Part shown: positions 30,884-41,300 of the stretch, piece after piece
Position numbering within the stretch: the stretch's first letter is position 1
Layout: each line of letters starts with the position of its first letter
Origin: Cellulomonas humilata
GTDB taxonomy: Bacteria; Actinomycetota; Actinomycetes; Actinomycetales; Cellulomonadaceae
Length of the DNA: 64,000 nucleotides
Direction: 5' to 3'
NCBI RefSeq assembly: GCF_030814415.1
Contig: NZ_JAUSVB010000001.1
Location: forward strand, 744,001 to 808,000
Made by a program: the position numbers and the translations under genes
Notes under the pieces: model-generated
What the model was told of the DNA's origin: nothing
Database searches by the model: none
The model's input: the letters and a program-made list of their open reading frames with translations, nothing else

Positions 30884-33214
30884 GTGCTGACCCCTGCCCG
30901 CCCGCGCGCGTCCGTGCTCCGCAGCGCGGTGCTCACCCTGGTGCTGAGCCTGGCGGGCATCCTGTTCGCGACCCCCGCCCAGGCAGCGGACGAGCCTCCG
31001 GTCCTTCTCGTCGGCATGACTGGCGTCCGCTGGGACGACGTCACGACCCTGACCACCCCCGCGCTGTGGAGTCTGTCCCGGGAGGGCTCCATCGGCCTCG
31101 TCGCCGCCCGGAGCGTCGCGTCCCGGTCCTGCCCCGCGGACGGGTGGCTCGCGGTCTCCACCGGCACCCGCGCGGCGGACGTGCGGGCCGACGACGGCAC
31201 GTGCCGCACCCTGCGCGACCCGGGCGAGAGCGGTCAGGTGCCCGGCTGGGACGACTACGTGGCCGCGGCCGACGCCGAGTCGTACGGCGCGCAGCCCGGG
31301 TTCCTCGGGGACATGCTCGCCGAGACCGGCGCCCCGGCGACGGGCATCGGCCCGGGTGCCGCGATCGCCCTGGCGGACGCCGCCGGCATCCCCGTCGGCA
31401 CCCACGAGATCCTCCCGGCGACCAGCACCAGCCTCACGCGGGCGGTGCGCGACGCCCTGGACGCGTCCCGGCTCGTCGTGGTCGACGCCGGCTCCCTGCG
31501 CGACCCGGGCTACGCGACGACCGCCCGGCCGAGCACCCCGCAGCCGACCGCGACCGCGCCGGGTGAGGAGCTGGAGGAGCCGCTGCCGCCCGAGGTGTCC
31601 ACCCCGGACGCGATCATCGAGCCGTCCCGCGCGATCCAGGCCCAGGTCATCGACGCCCGGATCGGCGCCGCGATCGCCGGCGCCCAGCGCTCCGGGGCGA
31701 CCGTCCTCGTCGTCTCGCTCGCCGACTCCGGACGCACGTCCCTCCAGCTGGCCGCGGCGACCGGCCTCGCCCCGAACGGCGACGAGTACGTCGACAGCCT
31801 GCTGACCTCGGGCTCCACCCGGCAGGCCGGGCTCATCCAGACCGTCGACGTCACACCGACCCTCCTGGACGGCATCGGGCTCGACAACAGCGCGGCCTCC
31901 CTGAGCGGCGCGGTGATCCTGCCCGGACCCTCCACCGCCACCGCGACCGCGCGGGTCGCGCAGCTGCTCGACATCCAGCGCCACGCCATGATGGTCACCC
32001 GCGTCAGCGGCACCTACTCGGCGCGGCTGGTGCTCATCCAGGCGGTGCTGTTCATCGCCGCCGCGATCATCCTGACCCGCACCGGCCGCTCGGACCGTGC
32101 CCCGCTGCGACCCGCCCTGCGCGCGCTGCAGATCTCCGCGCTCGCGCTCGCCGCCGCGCCGGTCGCGTCGTTCCTCACCAACACGATCCCGTGGTGGCGC
32201 TCCGACATGCCGGTCACCATGTTCTGGTGGGTGCTGCTCGGCTGGGTCGCCCTCATCACGACCGTCGCGCTGGTCGGCCCGTGGCGACGCAACCTGCTCG
32301 GGCCCGCGGGGCTGGTCGCCGGGGTGACGGTGGCCGTGCTCGTGGTCGACGCCTGCACGGGTTCCACGCTCGTCATCGACTCCCCCATGGGCGCCCACCG
32401 CGTGCTCGCCGCGCGCTTCTACGGGATGAGCAACCAGGCGTTCGCGCTCCTGACGGCCGCCGGTCTGCTGCTCGCCGTCGCGATCGCCGACCCCCTGCTG
32501 CGGCGCGGCCGTCGGGGCATCGCGACCGCCGTCGTGGCCGGGCTCGGGCTCCTGATCGTGGTCGTCGACGGCGCCCCCGGGCTCGGCAGCGACTTCGGTG
32601 GGCCGCCCGCGCTGATCCTCGCGTTCGCCATGCTGACCATCGTCGTCAGCGGGCGGAAGGTCAGCTGGAAGTCGGTCGCGCTCATCGGGCTGGTCGGCGT
32701 CGTCGTGGTCGGCGGGTTCGCGGTGCTCGACTGGATGCGCCCACCCGCCGACCGCACCCACCTGGGGCGGTTCTTCGCCACGGTGCTCGACGGCGGTCTG
32801 TGGGACGTCGTCGGCCGCAAGATCGCCGTCAACCTGCGCGTGCTGACGTCGTGGCGGTACCTGGTCACCGCCATCGGCGGCATCGCCCTGACGTGGCTGG
32901 TCGTCGTCGGCGGCCGCCCGCGGCGCGGCGAGCTGATGGGTCAGGGGCCGCTGGCAGGGCTGACCCGCGCGGTCCCCCTGCTGCGTCCCGCCGTCGCCTC
33001 GATCGCGGCGGCGCTGACCGTCGGGTTCCTCATGAACGACTCGGGCATCGTCGTGCCGGCCACCGGCATCGCGCTCGCGGTCCCGTGCCTCGTGGCCGCC
33101 GCCGCGCAGTGGCGCCTGGGAGCCCCGGACGGCGGGCTGGACCAGCCGGCCCCCGACGGCGGGCTGGACGAGCCGGTCAGCGGTGCGTCTGTGGAGGCTT
33201 CGGCACGGGGGTGA
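30884..33214 (+). CDS. Large membrane protein with exported phosphatase-like domain
   Basis: Protein of 776 residues of unknown function. A signal peptide (about 1-34, ending ATPAQA) leads to an extracytoplasmic domain of about 345 residues that starts PPVLLVGMTGVRWDD. Its layout, including RLVVVDAGSLRD and TVLVVSLADSG, recalls the alkaline phosphatase/sulfatase fold, but the usual metal ligands are not evident to me. About ten membrane helices follow from residue 382 to 755, then a short Asp/Gly-rich tail with the repeat APDGGLDQP and APDGGLDEP-like copies. The neighbouring glycosyltransferase suggests envelope polysaccharide work, but this is inference. It overlaps that convergent gene by 38 bases. 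Confidence 0.75.
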   Translation: MLTPARPRASVLRSAVLTLVLSLAGILFATPAQAADEPPVLLVGMTGVRWDDVTTLTTPALWSLSREGSIGLVAARSVASRSCPADGWLAVSTGTRAADVRADDGTCRTLRDPGESGQVPGWDDYVAAADAESYGAQPGFLGDMLAETGAPATGIGPGAAIALADAAGIPVGTHEILPATSTSLTRAVRDALDASRLVVVDAGSLRDPGYATTARPSTPQPTATAPGEELEEPLPPEVSTPDAIIEPSRAIQAQVIDARIGAAIAGAQRSGATVLVVSLADSGRTSLQLAAATGLAPNGDEYVDSLLTSGSTRQAGLIQTVDVTPTLLDGIGLDNSAASLSGAVILPGPSTATATARVAQLLDIQRHAMMVTRVSGTYSARLVLIQAVLFIAAAIILTRTGRSDRAPLRPALRALQISALALAAAPVASFLTNTIPWWRSDMPVTMFWWVLLGWVALITTVALVGPWRRNLLGPAGLVAGVTVAVLVVDACTGSTLVIDSPMGAHRVLAARFYGMSNQAFALLTAAGLLLAVAIADPLLRRGRRGIATAVVAGLGLLIVVVDGAPGLGSDFGGPPALILAFAMLTIVVSGRKVSWKSVALIGLVGVVVVGGFAVLDWMRPPADRTHLGRFFATVLDGGLWDVVGRKIAVNLRVLTSWRYLVTAIGGIALTWLVVVGGRPRRGELMGQGPLAGLTRAVPLLRPAVASIAAALTVGFLMNDSGIVVPATGIALAVPCLVAAAAQWRLGAPDGGLDQPAPDGGLDEPVSGASVEASARG

Positions 33215-34082
33215 CGGTGCGCTTCACGGCGCCGGCGGCGCGACGGACGCGGCGCGCGTTGACGGCCAGCTGCACGTCCCGGTACTGCGCGGCGCGGTGC
33301 ATCTGACCCTTGAGGTCCGACCCCGACGGCCGGTGCTTCAGGTCGCATGGCACCTCGACGACGCGGAAGCCGCGGCGCAGCAGGTCGATCGTCATCCCGG
33401 TCTCGACCCCCCAGCCGTGGGCCAGCGGGGTCGCCGCCTCGAACGCCTCGCGGGTCAGGCAACGCATCCCCGACAGGGGCTGCGTCGGGGTCCAGCCGGT
33501 CATCGACGTGATGGCCCGGCGGGCGGCGCCCACGACGATCCCCCGGCCACCGGCGCCCGGCTGCGGCGGGATGAGCGCGATGGCGAGGTCGGCGTGCCCC
33601 TCGAACACCGGCGGCACCAGCGGGGCGGTGTTGACCGCGGTCTCGCCCAGGTCACCGTCGATGAACAGCAGGATCCGCGGCTGACGGTCGGGCGCGTCCC
33701 GCATGGCGACGACCGCGGCTCCGGTCTCCATCGCGGCGGCCTTGCCCCGGTTGTGGGAGTGCCGGACGACGACCGCCCCCGCCTCGCGCGCGACGTGCTG
33801 CGTGTTGTCCTCGGAGCCGTCGTCGACCACGAGCACCAGGTCCACGTGCGGGATGGCACGGGCCGAGCGGACGGTCGCTGCGATGCGCCGGGACTCGTCC
33901 TTGGCGGGGATGATCACGGCGACGCGCTGGCGCGCCTTGTGGGCGGCCGCCTTGCGCTCGTCGACGGCCGCCTTGCGAGCCGCCACCGACGGGGTCGGGA
34001 CCGTGTCGACCGACTCGTCGGGCGGGGTCGCAGCGGCCGTCGCCACCTGGTCGTCGGCGGTCTTGCCGCCCTTGCGCGTCAC
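33177..34082 (-). CDS. Family 2 glycosyltransferase
   Basis: GT-A fold glycosyltransferase of 301 residues. It has an N-terminal basic and Ala-rich region of about 50 residues. The nucleotide-sugar part includes VAVIIPAKDESRRIAATV near residue 54, VLVVDDGSEDNTQHV near 83 and the metal motif LLFIDGDLGET near 138. The acceptor region has PLSGMRCLTREAFE near 200. No membrane helices are evident, so it acts at the cytoplasmic face. Donor and acceptor are unknown; the glucosyl-phosphoglycerate-synthase-like DxD context is suggestive only. GTG start. Confidence 0.88.
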   Translation of the reverse strand: MTRKGGKTADDQVATAAATPPDESVDTVPTPSVAARKAAVDERKAAAHKARQRVAVIIPAKDESRRIAATVRSARAIPHVDLVLVVDDGSEDNTQHVAREAGAVVVRHSHNRGKAAAMETGAAVVAMRDAPDRQPRILLFIDGDLGETAVNTAPLVPPVFEGHADLAIALIPPQPGAGGRGIVVGAARRAITSMTGWTPTQPLSGMRCLTREAFEAATPLAHGWGVETGMTIDLLRRGFRVVEVPCDLKHRPSGSDLKGQMHRAAQYRDVQLAVNARRVRRAAGAVKRTVTPVPKPPQTHR

Positions 34083-34117
34083 GTCGCCACCCTATCTATC
34101 CGAGCAGGTCCTGCCGG

Positions 34118-34942
34118 TCAGCGCAGGGTGACCTGACGGGCGACCAGACCAGCCCGCGCGCGCCGCTCGTTGGCGTCCAGCGGCGTCGTGTCCGCGAGCG
34201 CGGCCTCGAAGCGGGGCAGGAAGTCGGCGACGGGCTTCTCGATGTCCTCGGCCTCCGACCCCTTCGCCAGCTCCCACACCGGCACGACCAGACCGGCCGA
34301 GCGGAAGTAGCCGACGAACTTGGCACCCTCGAAACCGGACTCACGCTTGGCGTGCAGACGGGAGAGCGCGTCGAGCACCACCTGCTCCTCGTGCGGCTGC
34401 GCCCAGCGCAGGAACTCGCGGGCACCCATGCGGCACCAGTACGCGGCCTCGGCCGACTCGAGCTTGACCGTGTCGATGATGCCGCCGTCGGCCTCCTCGA
34501 TCGCGGCCTGCAGGTCCGGGGTGCGCTCGGTGTCGGGGGCCAGCCAGTACGCGAACGAGTCCTGCACGGTGACCTCGAACGGCACGCTCAGGTCCAGCAC
34601 GTCCTGCAGGCGCGGACCGGGCTCGGGCAGGCCGATGGTCTCGACGGCGGTGCCGGCCTCGACCTCGATGGCCTCCAGCAGGGCGTGCGCGAGGTCGCGG
34701 CTGACGTCGTTGGAGCTGCTCGTGGTCTGCAGCGCCAGCAGGACCAGGCCGTCAGCGCGGTGCAGCGCGGGCCAGCTGGTCGGCAGGACCGTCGTCACGA
34801 GCACGTCGCGGGCGCCGTACTGCTTGGTGGTGCGGGCGGTCGCCGTCGCGGCGGGGACGAGCTCCTTGAGCGCCACCCAGTCGGGCTCACCGGGGAGTCC
34901 CTCGAACGGGCGCAGCACGAAGTCGGACGAGTTCTTGGCCAT
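34118..34942 (-). CDS. DUF5926 family protein
   Basis: Protein of 274 residues belonging to DUF5926, an actinobacterial family without assigned function. It shows the family opening [31 protein letters not shown] and a central [16 protein letters not shown] block. It is acidic and soluble, without membrane segments. Many relatives carry a basic or SEC-C-like N-terminus that is absent here. ATG at 34942 begins AKNSSDFVL. It is on the same strand as the glycosyltransferase, 35 bases upstream, so the two may share a transcript. Confidence 0.85.
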   Translation of the reverse strand: MAKNSSDFVLRPFEGLPGEPDWVALKELVPAATATARTTKQYGARDVLVTTVLPTSWPALHRADGLVLLALQTTSSSNDVSRDLAHALLEAIEVEAGTAVETIGLPEPGPRLQDVLDLSVPFEVTVQDSFAYWLAPDTERTPDLQAAIEEADGGIIDTVKLESAEAAYWCRMGAREFLRWAQPHEEQVVLDALSRLHAKRESGFEGAKFVGYFRSAGLVVPVWELAKGSEAEDIEKPVADFLPRFEAALADTTPLDANERRARAGLVARQVTLR

Positions 34943-35025
34943 GCCGGAAAGGCTACCGGTCCTCACCGTGCCGACCAGCCGGACAGGGGGTCGCGGCATC
35001 CCGGGCGTTGGGGGAGGATCGCGGC

Positions 35026-36699
<1,674 letters not shown>

Positions 36700-36716
36700 G
36701 CCCACCCACAGCAGGG

Positions 36717-36745
36717 GCCCCCGGGGTGACCACTCCCCTGGGGGC
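36717..36745. terminator. Bidirectional terminator pgm / acetyltransferase
   Basis: GCCCCCGGGG pairs with CCCCTGGGGGC, 10 bp with one bulged base and an 8-base loop, followed by TTCTCTC on the plus strand. It lies between the stops of two convergent genes and probably ends both transcripts. Confidence 0.75.
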
Positions 36746-36750
36746 TTCTC

Positions 36751-37047
36751 TCACTTCTGGGGTGCGCGCACCAGGTCCTGGTAGTCGGGGTGCCGGCCGA
36801 GCCAGGCCTTGACGTACGGACAGAACGCGACGACGTCCCGGCCGCTCGCCCGGACCGCGTCCAGGGCACCCTGCACGAGCGTCGACGCGATGCCCTGACC
36901 CTCGAACCGCGGGTCCACCTCGGTGTGCGTGAACACGACGGTGGTGCCGATCGTGTCGTACACCGAGAAGCCCAGGAGCTCACCGTCGGGGGCGCGCGCC
37001 TCGAACCGGTGCTCGTCGGGAGCGTCGCTGACCTGCACGTCCGTCAT
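36751..37047 (-). CDS. Small GNAT acetyltransferase (YjdJ type)
   Basis: Compact GCN5-related N-acetyltransferase of 98 residues, the size of the YidJ/NATD1 subgroup. The acetyl-CoA loop region reads VDPRFEGQGIASTLVQGALDAVR near residue 44, and the end has FCPYVKAWLGRHPDYQDL, typical of this subgroup. Substrates of these small enzymes are mostly unknown. ATG at 37047. Ends 6 bases from the pgm terminator. Confidence 0.88.
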   Translation of the reverse strand: MTDVQVSDAPDEHRFEARAPDGELLGFSVYDTIGTTVVFTHTEVDPRFEGQGIASTLVQGALDAVRASGRDVVAFCPYVKAWLGRHPDYQDLVRAPQK

Positions 37048-37105
37048 GCCTTGAATGGTGAGGCACGACGCGCCCGCGCGATAGACCGGATGACACACTG
37101 GCTGC

Positions 37106-38401
37106 ATGCTCCAGCCGTACCGCGACGTGCTCACGCGCCCCGGAGCCCTCGCGTTCTCCGGCGCAGGTGTGCTCGCACGGCTCCCCATGTCGATGGTCGG
37201 CATCGGCATCGTGCTCATGGTCTCCACGCTGTACGGGTCCTACGGGCTCGCCGGCCGGGTGTCCGCGGTCTACGTCATCGCCCAGGCGCTGTGCTCCCCG
37301 CAGCTGGCGCGGCTGGTGGACCGGCACGGGCAGTCGCGGATCATGCGGCCCGCCGTCGCGATCGCCGCCGTCGGGCTCGTCGGCCTCGTCGTCGCCGCCA
37401 CCACGGAGGCGCACGAGGTCTGGCTGTACGCCGCCGCGGTGGTGACCGGCGCCGGCATCGGGTCGTTCGGGTCCCTGGTCCGAGCCCGCTGGGCCCGCGT
37501 GCTCGGCGCCGACCCGCACCGGATGCACACCGCGTACTCCCTGGAGTCGGCGCTCGACGAGCTCGTGTTCATCGTCGGCCCCGTGCTGGCCACCCTCCTG
37601 GCCACCGGCGTCGCGCCCACCGCCGGGCTGATCGTGCCCCTGGTCGCGATGCTCGTCGGCGGGTACTGGTTCCTGTCCCTGCGCCGCACCGAACCGCCAC
37701 CCGCGCCCGTCGGCAGCCCGCGCCCGAAGGGGTCGGTACTGCGCCGGCCCGGCATGGTGGTCCTGGCCATCGTCTTCGTCGCGATGGGCTCGATCTTCGG
37801 CGCCACCGACGTCGCGACCGTCGCGTTCGCCGAGGAGTCCGGCTCCAAGGGCGCGGCCGGGATCATCCTGGCGATCTTCGCGCTCGGCTCGCTGATCTCC
37901 GGGCTGCTGTACGGCACCCGCACCTGGAAGCGGCCCCTCTACCTGCGGTTCGCCACCGGGATGGTCGCGCTCGCGGTCGGCGTCTGCTTCTTCTTCCTCG
38001 TGCAGTCGCTCGTGGCGCTCGCGGCCGTCATGTTCGTCGCCGGGTTCGCCATCGCACCGACCCTCATCAACGGGAACGGGCTCGTGCAGGACCTGGTGCC
38101 GCGCGAGCGGCTGACCGAGGGGCTGACCTGGGTGGGGACGTCGCTGGGCGTCGGTGTGTCCGTCGGGTCGTCCGTGGCCGGGGCCCAGATCGACATCCAC
38201 GGGTCGCACGCCGGGTTCCTCGTGGTGGTCATCTCCGCCGGGGCGGCCGTCCTCGCCACCCTCGCTGCGCTACGGACCCTGCGCGGGGACGGCAGCGACC
38301 ACGTGCACAACTCCGTGGAGGCCGAGTCGCCCTCGGCGACCGGCGGTGCCGCTGTGGCCGCGTGCGAGGTCGCGGAGTCGGTGGAACCGAAGCGGTCATG
38401 A
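37106..38401 (+). CDS. MFS transporter
   Basis: Major facilitator superfamily protein of 431 residues with twelve predicted helices and a cytoplasmic C-terminal tail of about 35 residues. The loop ARLVDRHGQSRIMRP near residue 70 corresponds to the MFS A motif. The midpoint loop contains RRTEPPPAPVG. The subgroup resembles putative efflux proteins found next to kinases. Its TGA overlaps the ATG of the phosphotransferase-like gene (ATGA), so the two form a coupled pair, possibly modification plus export of the same compound. Confidence 0.85.
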   Translation: MLQPYRDVLTRPGALAFSGAGVLARLPMSMVGIGIVLMVSTLYGSYGLAGRVSAVYVIAQALCSPQLARLVDRHGQSRIMRPAVAIAAVGLVGLVVAATTEAHEVWLYAAAVVTGAGIGSFGSLVRARWARVLGADPHRMHTAYSLESALDELVFIVGPVLATLLATGVAPTAGLIVPLVAMLVGGYWFLSLRRTEPPPAPVGSPRPKGSVLRRPGMVVLAIVFVAMGSIFGATDVATVAFAEESGSKGAAGIILAIFALGSLISGLLYGTRTWKRPLYLRFATGMVALAVGVCFFFLVQSLVALAAVMFVAGFAIAPTLINGNGLVQDLVPRERLTEGLTWVGTSLGVGVSVGSSVAGAQIDIHGSHAGFLVVVISAGAAVLATLAALRTLRGDGSDHVHNSVEAESPSATGGAAVAACEVAESVEPKRS

Positions 38402-39333
38402 TCGACGCCCTAACCGCGCTGGTCGCACCCCTCGGCGTGCTCAAGGACGCAGAGCTCCTCACCGGTGGGCAGTTCGCGACGACGTACCGGGTGACCCTCG
38501 CCGACGGCCGGCGCGTCATCGTCAAGACCGCCCCGACCGGGACCGACCAGCTGCTCGCGTACGAGCACGACCTCCTGCGCGCCGAGGCCCTGGTCTACGA
38601 GATGGCCGCGTCGGTACCCGAGCTGAAGATGCCGCAGGTGCTGCTCACCGACTTCACGCGGACCCTCCTGCCCAGCGACGCGCTCGTCGTCAGCCACCTG
38701 CCGGGCGTGCCGCTGGTCGACGCGGGATTCGGTCCGGCCGATCCGCGGACCGCCGCGGCCGAGCGTGGCACCGGTGAGGTGCTCGCCGCCCTGCACCGGT
38801 TGACCGGACCCGCGTTCGGGTACCCGTGCGGGCGCCAGGCGTCCTCCTGGGCCGAGTCGTTCACCGGGATGGTCGACGAGCTTCTCGACGACGCCGCGCG
38901 CTGGTCGGTGCCGGTGCCCGCCGCCGACGTGCGCGCGGTCATGTCCCGGCACGCGACCGTGCTCGCTGACGTCGTCCGACCGGCGCTGGTCCACACCGAC
39001 CTCTGGGCCGGCAACCTCTTCGTCGACCCGTCCACCGGCGAGCTGCTCGGCGTCATCGACCCTGAGCGCGCGTTCTGGGGAGACCCGCTGGCCGACCTCG
39101 TCGGCATCGACCCCATGGGCCGCGAGCCCGGGACGCCCGCCGTGCTGGAGGGATACGGGCCGCTGGACGTCGAGAGCCCGTCGGCGCGCACCCGGATGGA
39201 GCTGTACCGGATGCGGCTCTGCCTGGTGATGATGATCGAGATCACGCCCCGGAAGTTCGAGGGCGACTGGGTGGAGCCGCACCGGACTGCGGTGACGGCG
39301 AACCTGCACCGGGCGCTCGACGCCCTCGCCTAG
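38398..39333 (+). CDS. APH-family small-molecule kinase
   Basis: Aminoglycoside-phosphotransferase superfamily protein, 311 residues. The nucleotide-binding N-lobe starts with LLTGGQFATTYRVTLADGRRVIVK, the catalytic loop is LVHTDLWAGNLFVD near residue 200, and the metal motif is GVIDPERAFWGDPLADL near 218. The HxDLWxGN pattern is shared with fructosamine kinases and choline/aminoglycoside kinases. The substrate is unknown; antibiotic resistance should not be assumed. It is coupled to an MFS transporter and shares a CTAG stop with the convergent VOC gene. Confidence 0.87.
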   Translation: MIDALTALVAPLGVLKDAELLTGGQFATTYRVTLADGRRVIVKTAPTGTDQLLAYEHDLLRAEALVYEMAASVPELKMPQVLLTDFTRTLLPSDALVVSHLPGVPLVDAGFGPADPRTAAAERGTGEVLAALHRLTGPAFGYPCGRQASSWAESFTGMVDELLDDAARWSVPVPAADVRAVMSRHATVLADVVRPALVHTDLWAGNLFVDPSTGELLGVIDPERAFWGDPLADLVGIDPMGREPGTPAVLEGYGPLDVESPSARTRMELYRMRLCLVMMIEITPRKFEGDWVEPHRTAVTANLHRALDALA

Positions 39334-39713
39334 ACGTCGCCCGTGACCGGGATCGGCTGGATCACGTCGACCAGCACGCCACCCGGGGCCACGAGGATCA
39401 CGTGACGCTGCCCGAAGGTCTCGGACCGGAGGTCGAGCGCGACCGGCGCGCCGCCGCGTGTCACCAGGCGCTCGTACTCGGCGTCGACGTCCTCCACCTC
39501 GATGTTCACCAGGACCCCGCCCGCGGGTGTCCGGTGGCCTGCCGGGATCGTCTCGTGGGTGGACTCGAGCACCGCGAGCTCGAACGCGCCGGAGCGCAGG
39601 GACACGTACCAGTCGGACTCGAACGCGGTCTCCAGCGCGAAGGCGTCGCGGAAGAACGCCGCGGTCGCGGCCACGTCCGTGCTCATCAGGACGGGATAGA
39701 TGCTCGTGATCAT
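39330..39713 (-). CDS. VOC/glyoxalase-fold protein
   Basis: Vicinal oxygen chelate family protein of 127 residues: two beta-alpha-beta-beta-beta modules, starting SIYPVLMSTDVAATAAFF and ending GGVLVDVIQPI. Such proteins bind or modify small molecules, for example bleomycin-type drugs or glyoxal adducts. ATG after GGGAGGCGACC. A perfect TetR-type operator lies 31 bases upstream, shared with the divergent TetR gene, so it should be derepressed by an inducer. Confidence 0.9.
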   Translation of the reverse strand: MITSIYPVLMSTDVAATAAFFRDAFALETAFESDWYVSLRSGAFELAVLESTHETIPAGHRTPAGGVLVNIEVEDVDAEYERLVTRGGAPVALDLRSETFGQRHVILVAPGGVLVDVIQPIPVTGDV

Positions 39714-39743
39714 GGTCGCCTCCCAGTAGGGTGGTTCCAGTTT

Positions 39744-39762
39744 TACATACACGGTGTATGTA
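39744..39762. promoter_or_regulatory. TetR operator between VOC and TetR genes
   Basis: TACATACACGGTGTATGTA is a perfect palindrome of two 9-bp arms around one central base. Its AT content stands out against the high-GC surroundings. It lies 14 bases before the TetR start and 30 bases before the VOC start, a position expected for an autorepressing TetR protein. Confidence 0.9.
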
Positions 39763-39776
39763 TAGAAGGGACCCTG

Positions 39777-40337
39777 ATGCCCCGCGCGACCAAGGAGCAG
39801 AGCGAGCGCACCGCGCAGGCCGTCCGGGCCAGCGCGTACCGCCTGTTCGCCGAGCACGGCTACGCCGACGTCGGTCTCGGGCAGGTCGCACGAGACGCGG
39901 GCGTGACGCGCGGAGCCGTATACCACCACTTCGGCAGCAAGGTCGGTCTCTTCACCGCGGTCGTCGACGACGCCCAGTCCGTCGTTGCCGCCGCGGTCGC
40001 CGAGGCCGCCCCCGGCGACGGGTGGCCGGCGATCGAGGCCGGGAGCATCGCCTTCATGCGGGCGGTCGTGGACCCGGCTCTCCGGCGGATCCTGCTCGTC
40101 GACGGTCCCGCGGTGCTCGGGTGGACCGCCTGGCGCGAGCTGGACGCGGCGCACTCCGGACGGCTGCTCGCGGACGGGCTGGGCGCACTCGACGACCTCG
40201 CGGTCGACCCCGCGGCAGCCGCCGCGCTGCTCAACGGTGCGATGAACGAGGCTGCGCTGTGGATCGCCGCCGGTGGGGATGCCGCGCTCGCGGAGCAGGG
40301 TGTGCTGCGGATGATCAGGTCGCTGAGGCACAGCTGA
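39777..40337 (+). CDS. TetR-family repressor
   Basis: TetR/AcrR regulator of 186 residues. The helix-turn-helix (about 10-56) reads LGQVARDAGVTRGAVYHHFGSK. The C-terminal ligand domain includes LRRILLVDGPAVLGW, a sequence common in a branch of these regulators. ATG start after AGAAGGGACCC. It is divergent from a VOC gene across a perfect 19-bp palindrome, and so most likely represses that gene and itself. Confidence 0.93.
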   Translation: MPRATKEQSERTAQAVRASAYRLFAEHGYADVGLGQVARDAGVTRGAVYHHFGSKVGLFTAVVDDAQSVVAAAVAEAAPGDGWPAIEAGSIAFMRAVVDPALRRILLVDGPAVLGWTAWRELDAAHSGRLLADGLGALDDLAVDPAAAAALLNGAMNEAALWIAAGGDAALAEQGVLRMIRSLRHS

Positions 40338-40450
40338 CTCCCGGTGGGCAGGAGCTCCCTGTCGGCCGACCGGGTGACGTCAGGCTCTCCGGCACCGGTC
40401 GACCGAGACGACGACCTCGGAGCACCCGCGGTCTGGGCGAGGATGGGCGG

Positions 40451-41290
40451 ATGCTGCCGCCGCGCCTCGCCCGCCCAGCCCGCGGCGTCGCCGCCGTCGT
40501 CGCGCTCGCCGTCCTCGGCGCCTGCTCCGCGGACGGCGGCGGCGACCCGTCGACGTCCCCGTCGGCCTCCTCGACGCCGACGCGCGCACCGCTGACGTTC
40601 GAGGAGGCGACGGCCGCGCTGACCGAGACGCTCCTGCCCACGGCGACCGTCGAGCGCTGCGACGAGTACGAGCCAGGCTCCCCCGAGGCGCAGGCGTACC
40701 TCGACCAGCTCGCCGCAACCCAGGCCGAGGAGGCCGCGGCGACGGGAGGTGCGCTCCCTCTGCCCAGCCCGACCCTCCCCCAGTGCGGCCACCCGCTGCT
40801 TGGCGACCTGCGGGCCGCGTCCCTGGCGGGCCACGCCTTCGCCGCAGGTGACCCGGTCGCGCTGCCCGTCGCCGGCGGCGCGAGCCGGGTGATCGAGGTC
40901 TACGAGATGCCCGACGCGGACGCGGCGCAGACCGCCGTCGCGACGCAGGCCGCCGACCTCGACGGCTGGGCGGTCGACGAGGAGGCGCCCCGGGTGGACA
41001 ACGGGGACGGCACCTACATCCCGCGGACCGTCATCTCCGCGGCGGGCGTGGACGAGGTGGAGCTGCCCGGCTGGACGGCGTGGGTGCTCACACGCGACGA
41101 GGCGTCGTTCCAGGACGACGGCAGTGCCGCCGCCGACCCCTACTCCACGGCGCTCCTCTGGGCCGCGCGCGACGGCCTCGTCGTCCGCGTGCAGGTCGTC
41201 GGCGACACACCCGGCCAGGCTGTCGCGACGGCCCTCGGCACCGCCGAGCAGTACGTCACGGCCCTCGACCCGACAGGCTCCACCGACTGA
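40451..41290 (+). CDS. Putative lipoprotein of unknown function
   Basis: Exported lipoprotein of 279 residues. The signal peptide (about 1-24) ends in lipobox VLGAC, followed by a Ser/Thr/Pro linker of about 20 residues. The mature domain has two Cys residues (in VERCDEYE and LPQCGHP) that may form a disulfide, and no recognised family. The spacer of 113 bases before it shows nothing. It ends 10 bases from the convergent MFS gene. Confidence 0.75.
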   Translation: MLPPRLARPARGVAAVVALAVLGACSADGGGDPSTSPSASSTPTRAPLTFEEATAALTETLLPTATVERCDEYEPGSPEAQAYLDQLAATQAEEAAATGGALPLPSPTLPQCGHPLLGDLRAASLAGHAFAAGDPVALPVAGGASRVIEVYEMPDADAAQTAVATQAADLDGWAVDEEAPRVDNGDGTYIPRTVISAAGVDEVELPGWTAWVLTRDEASFQDDGSAAADPYSTALLWAARDGLVVRVQVVGDTPGQAVATALGTAEQYVTALDPTGSTD

Positions 41291-41300
41291 CCGAGCGCGG

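Noticed and set aside
38398..39333. An aminoglycoside resistance gene
   Set aside because: Only the general superfamily motifs are present. The HxDLWxGN type covers many metabolic kinases, so resistance cannot be claimed.
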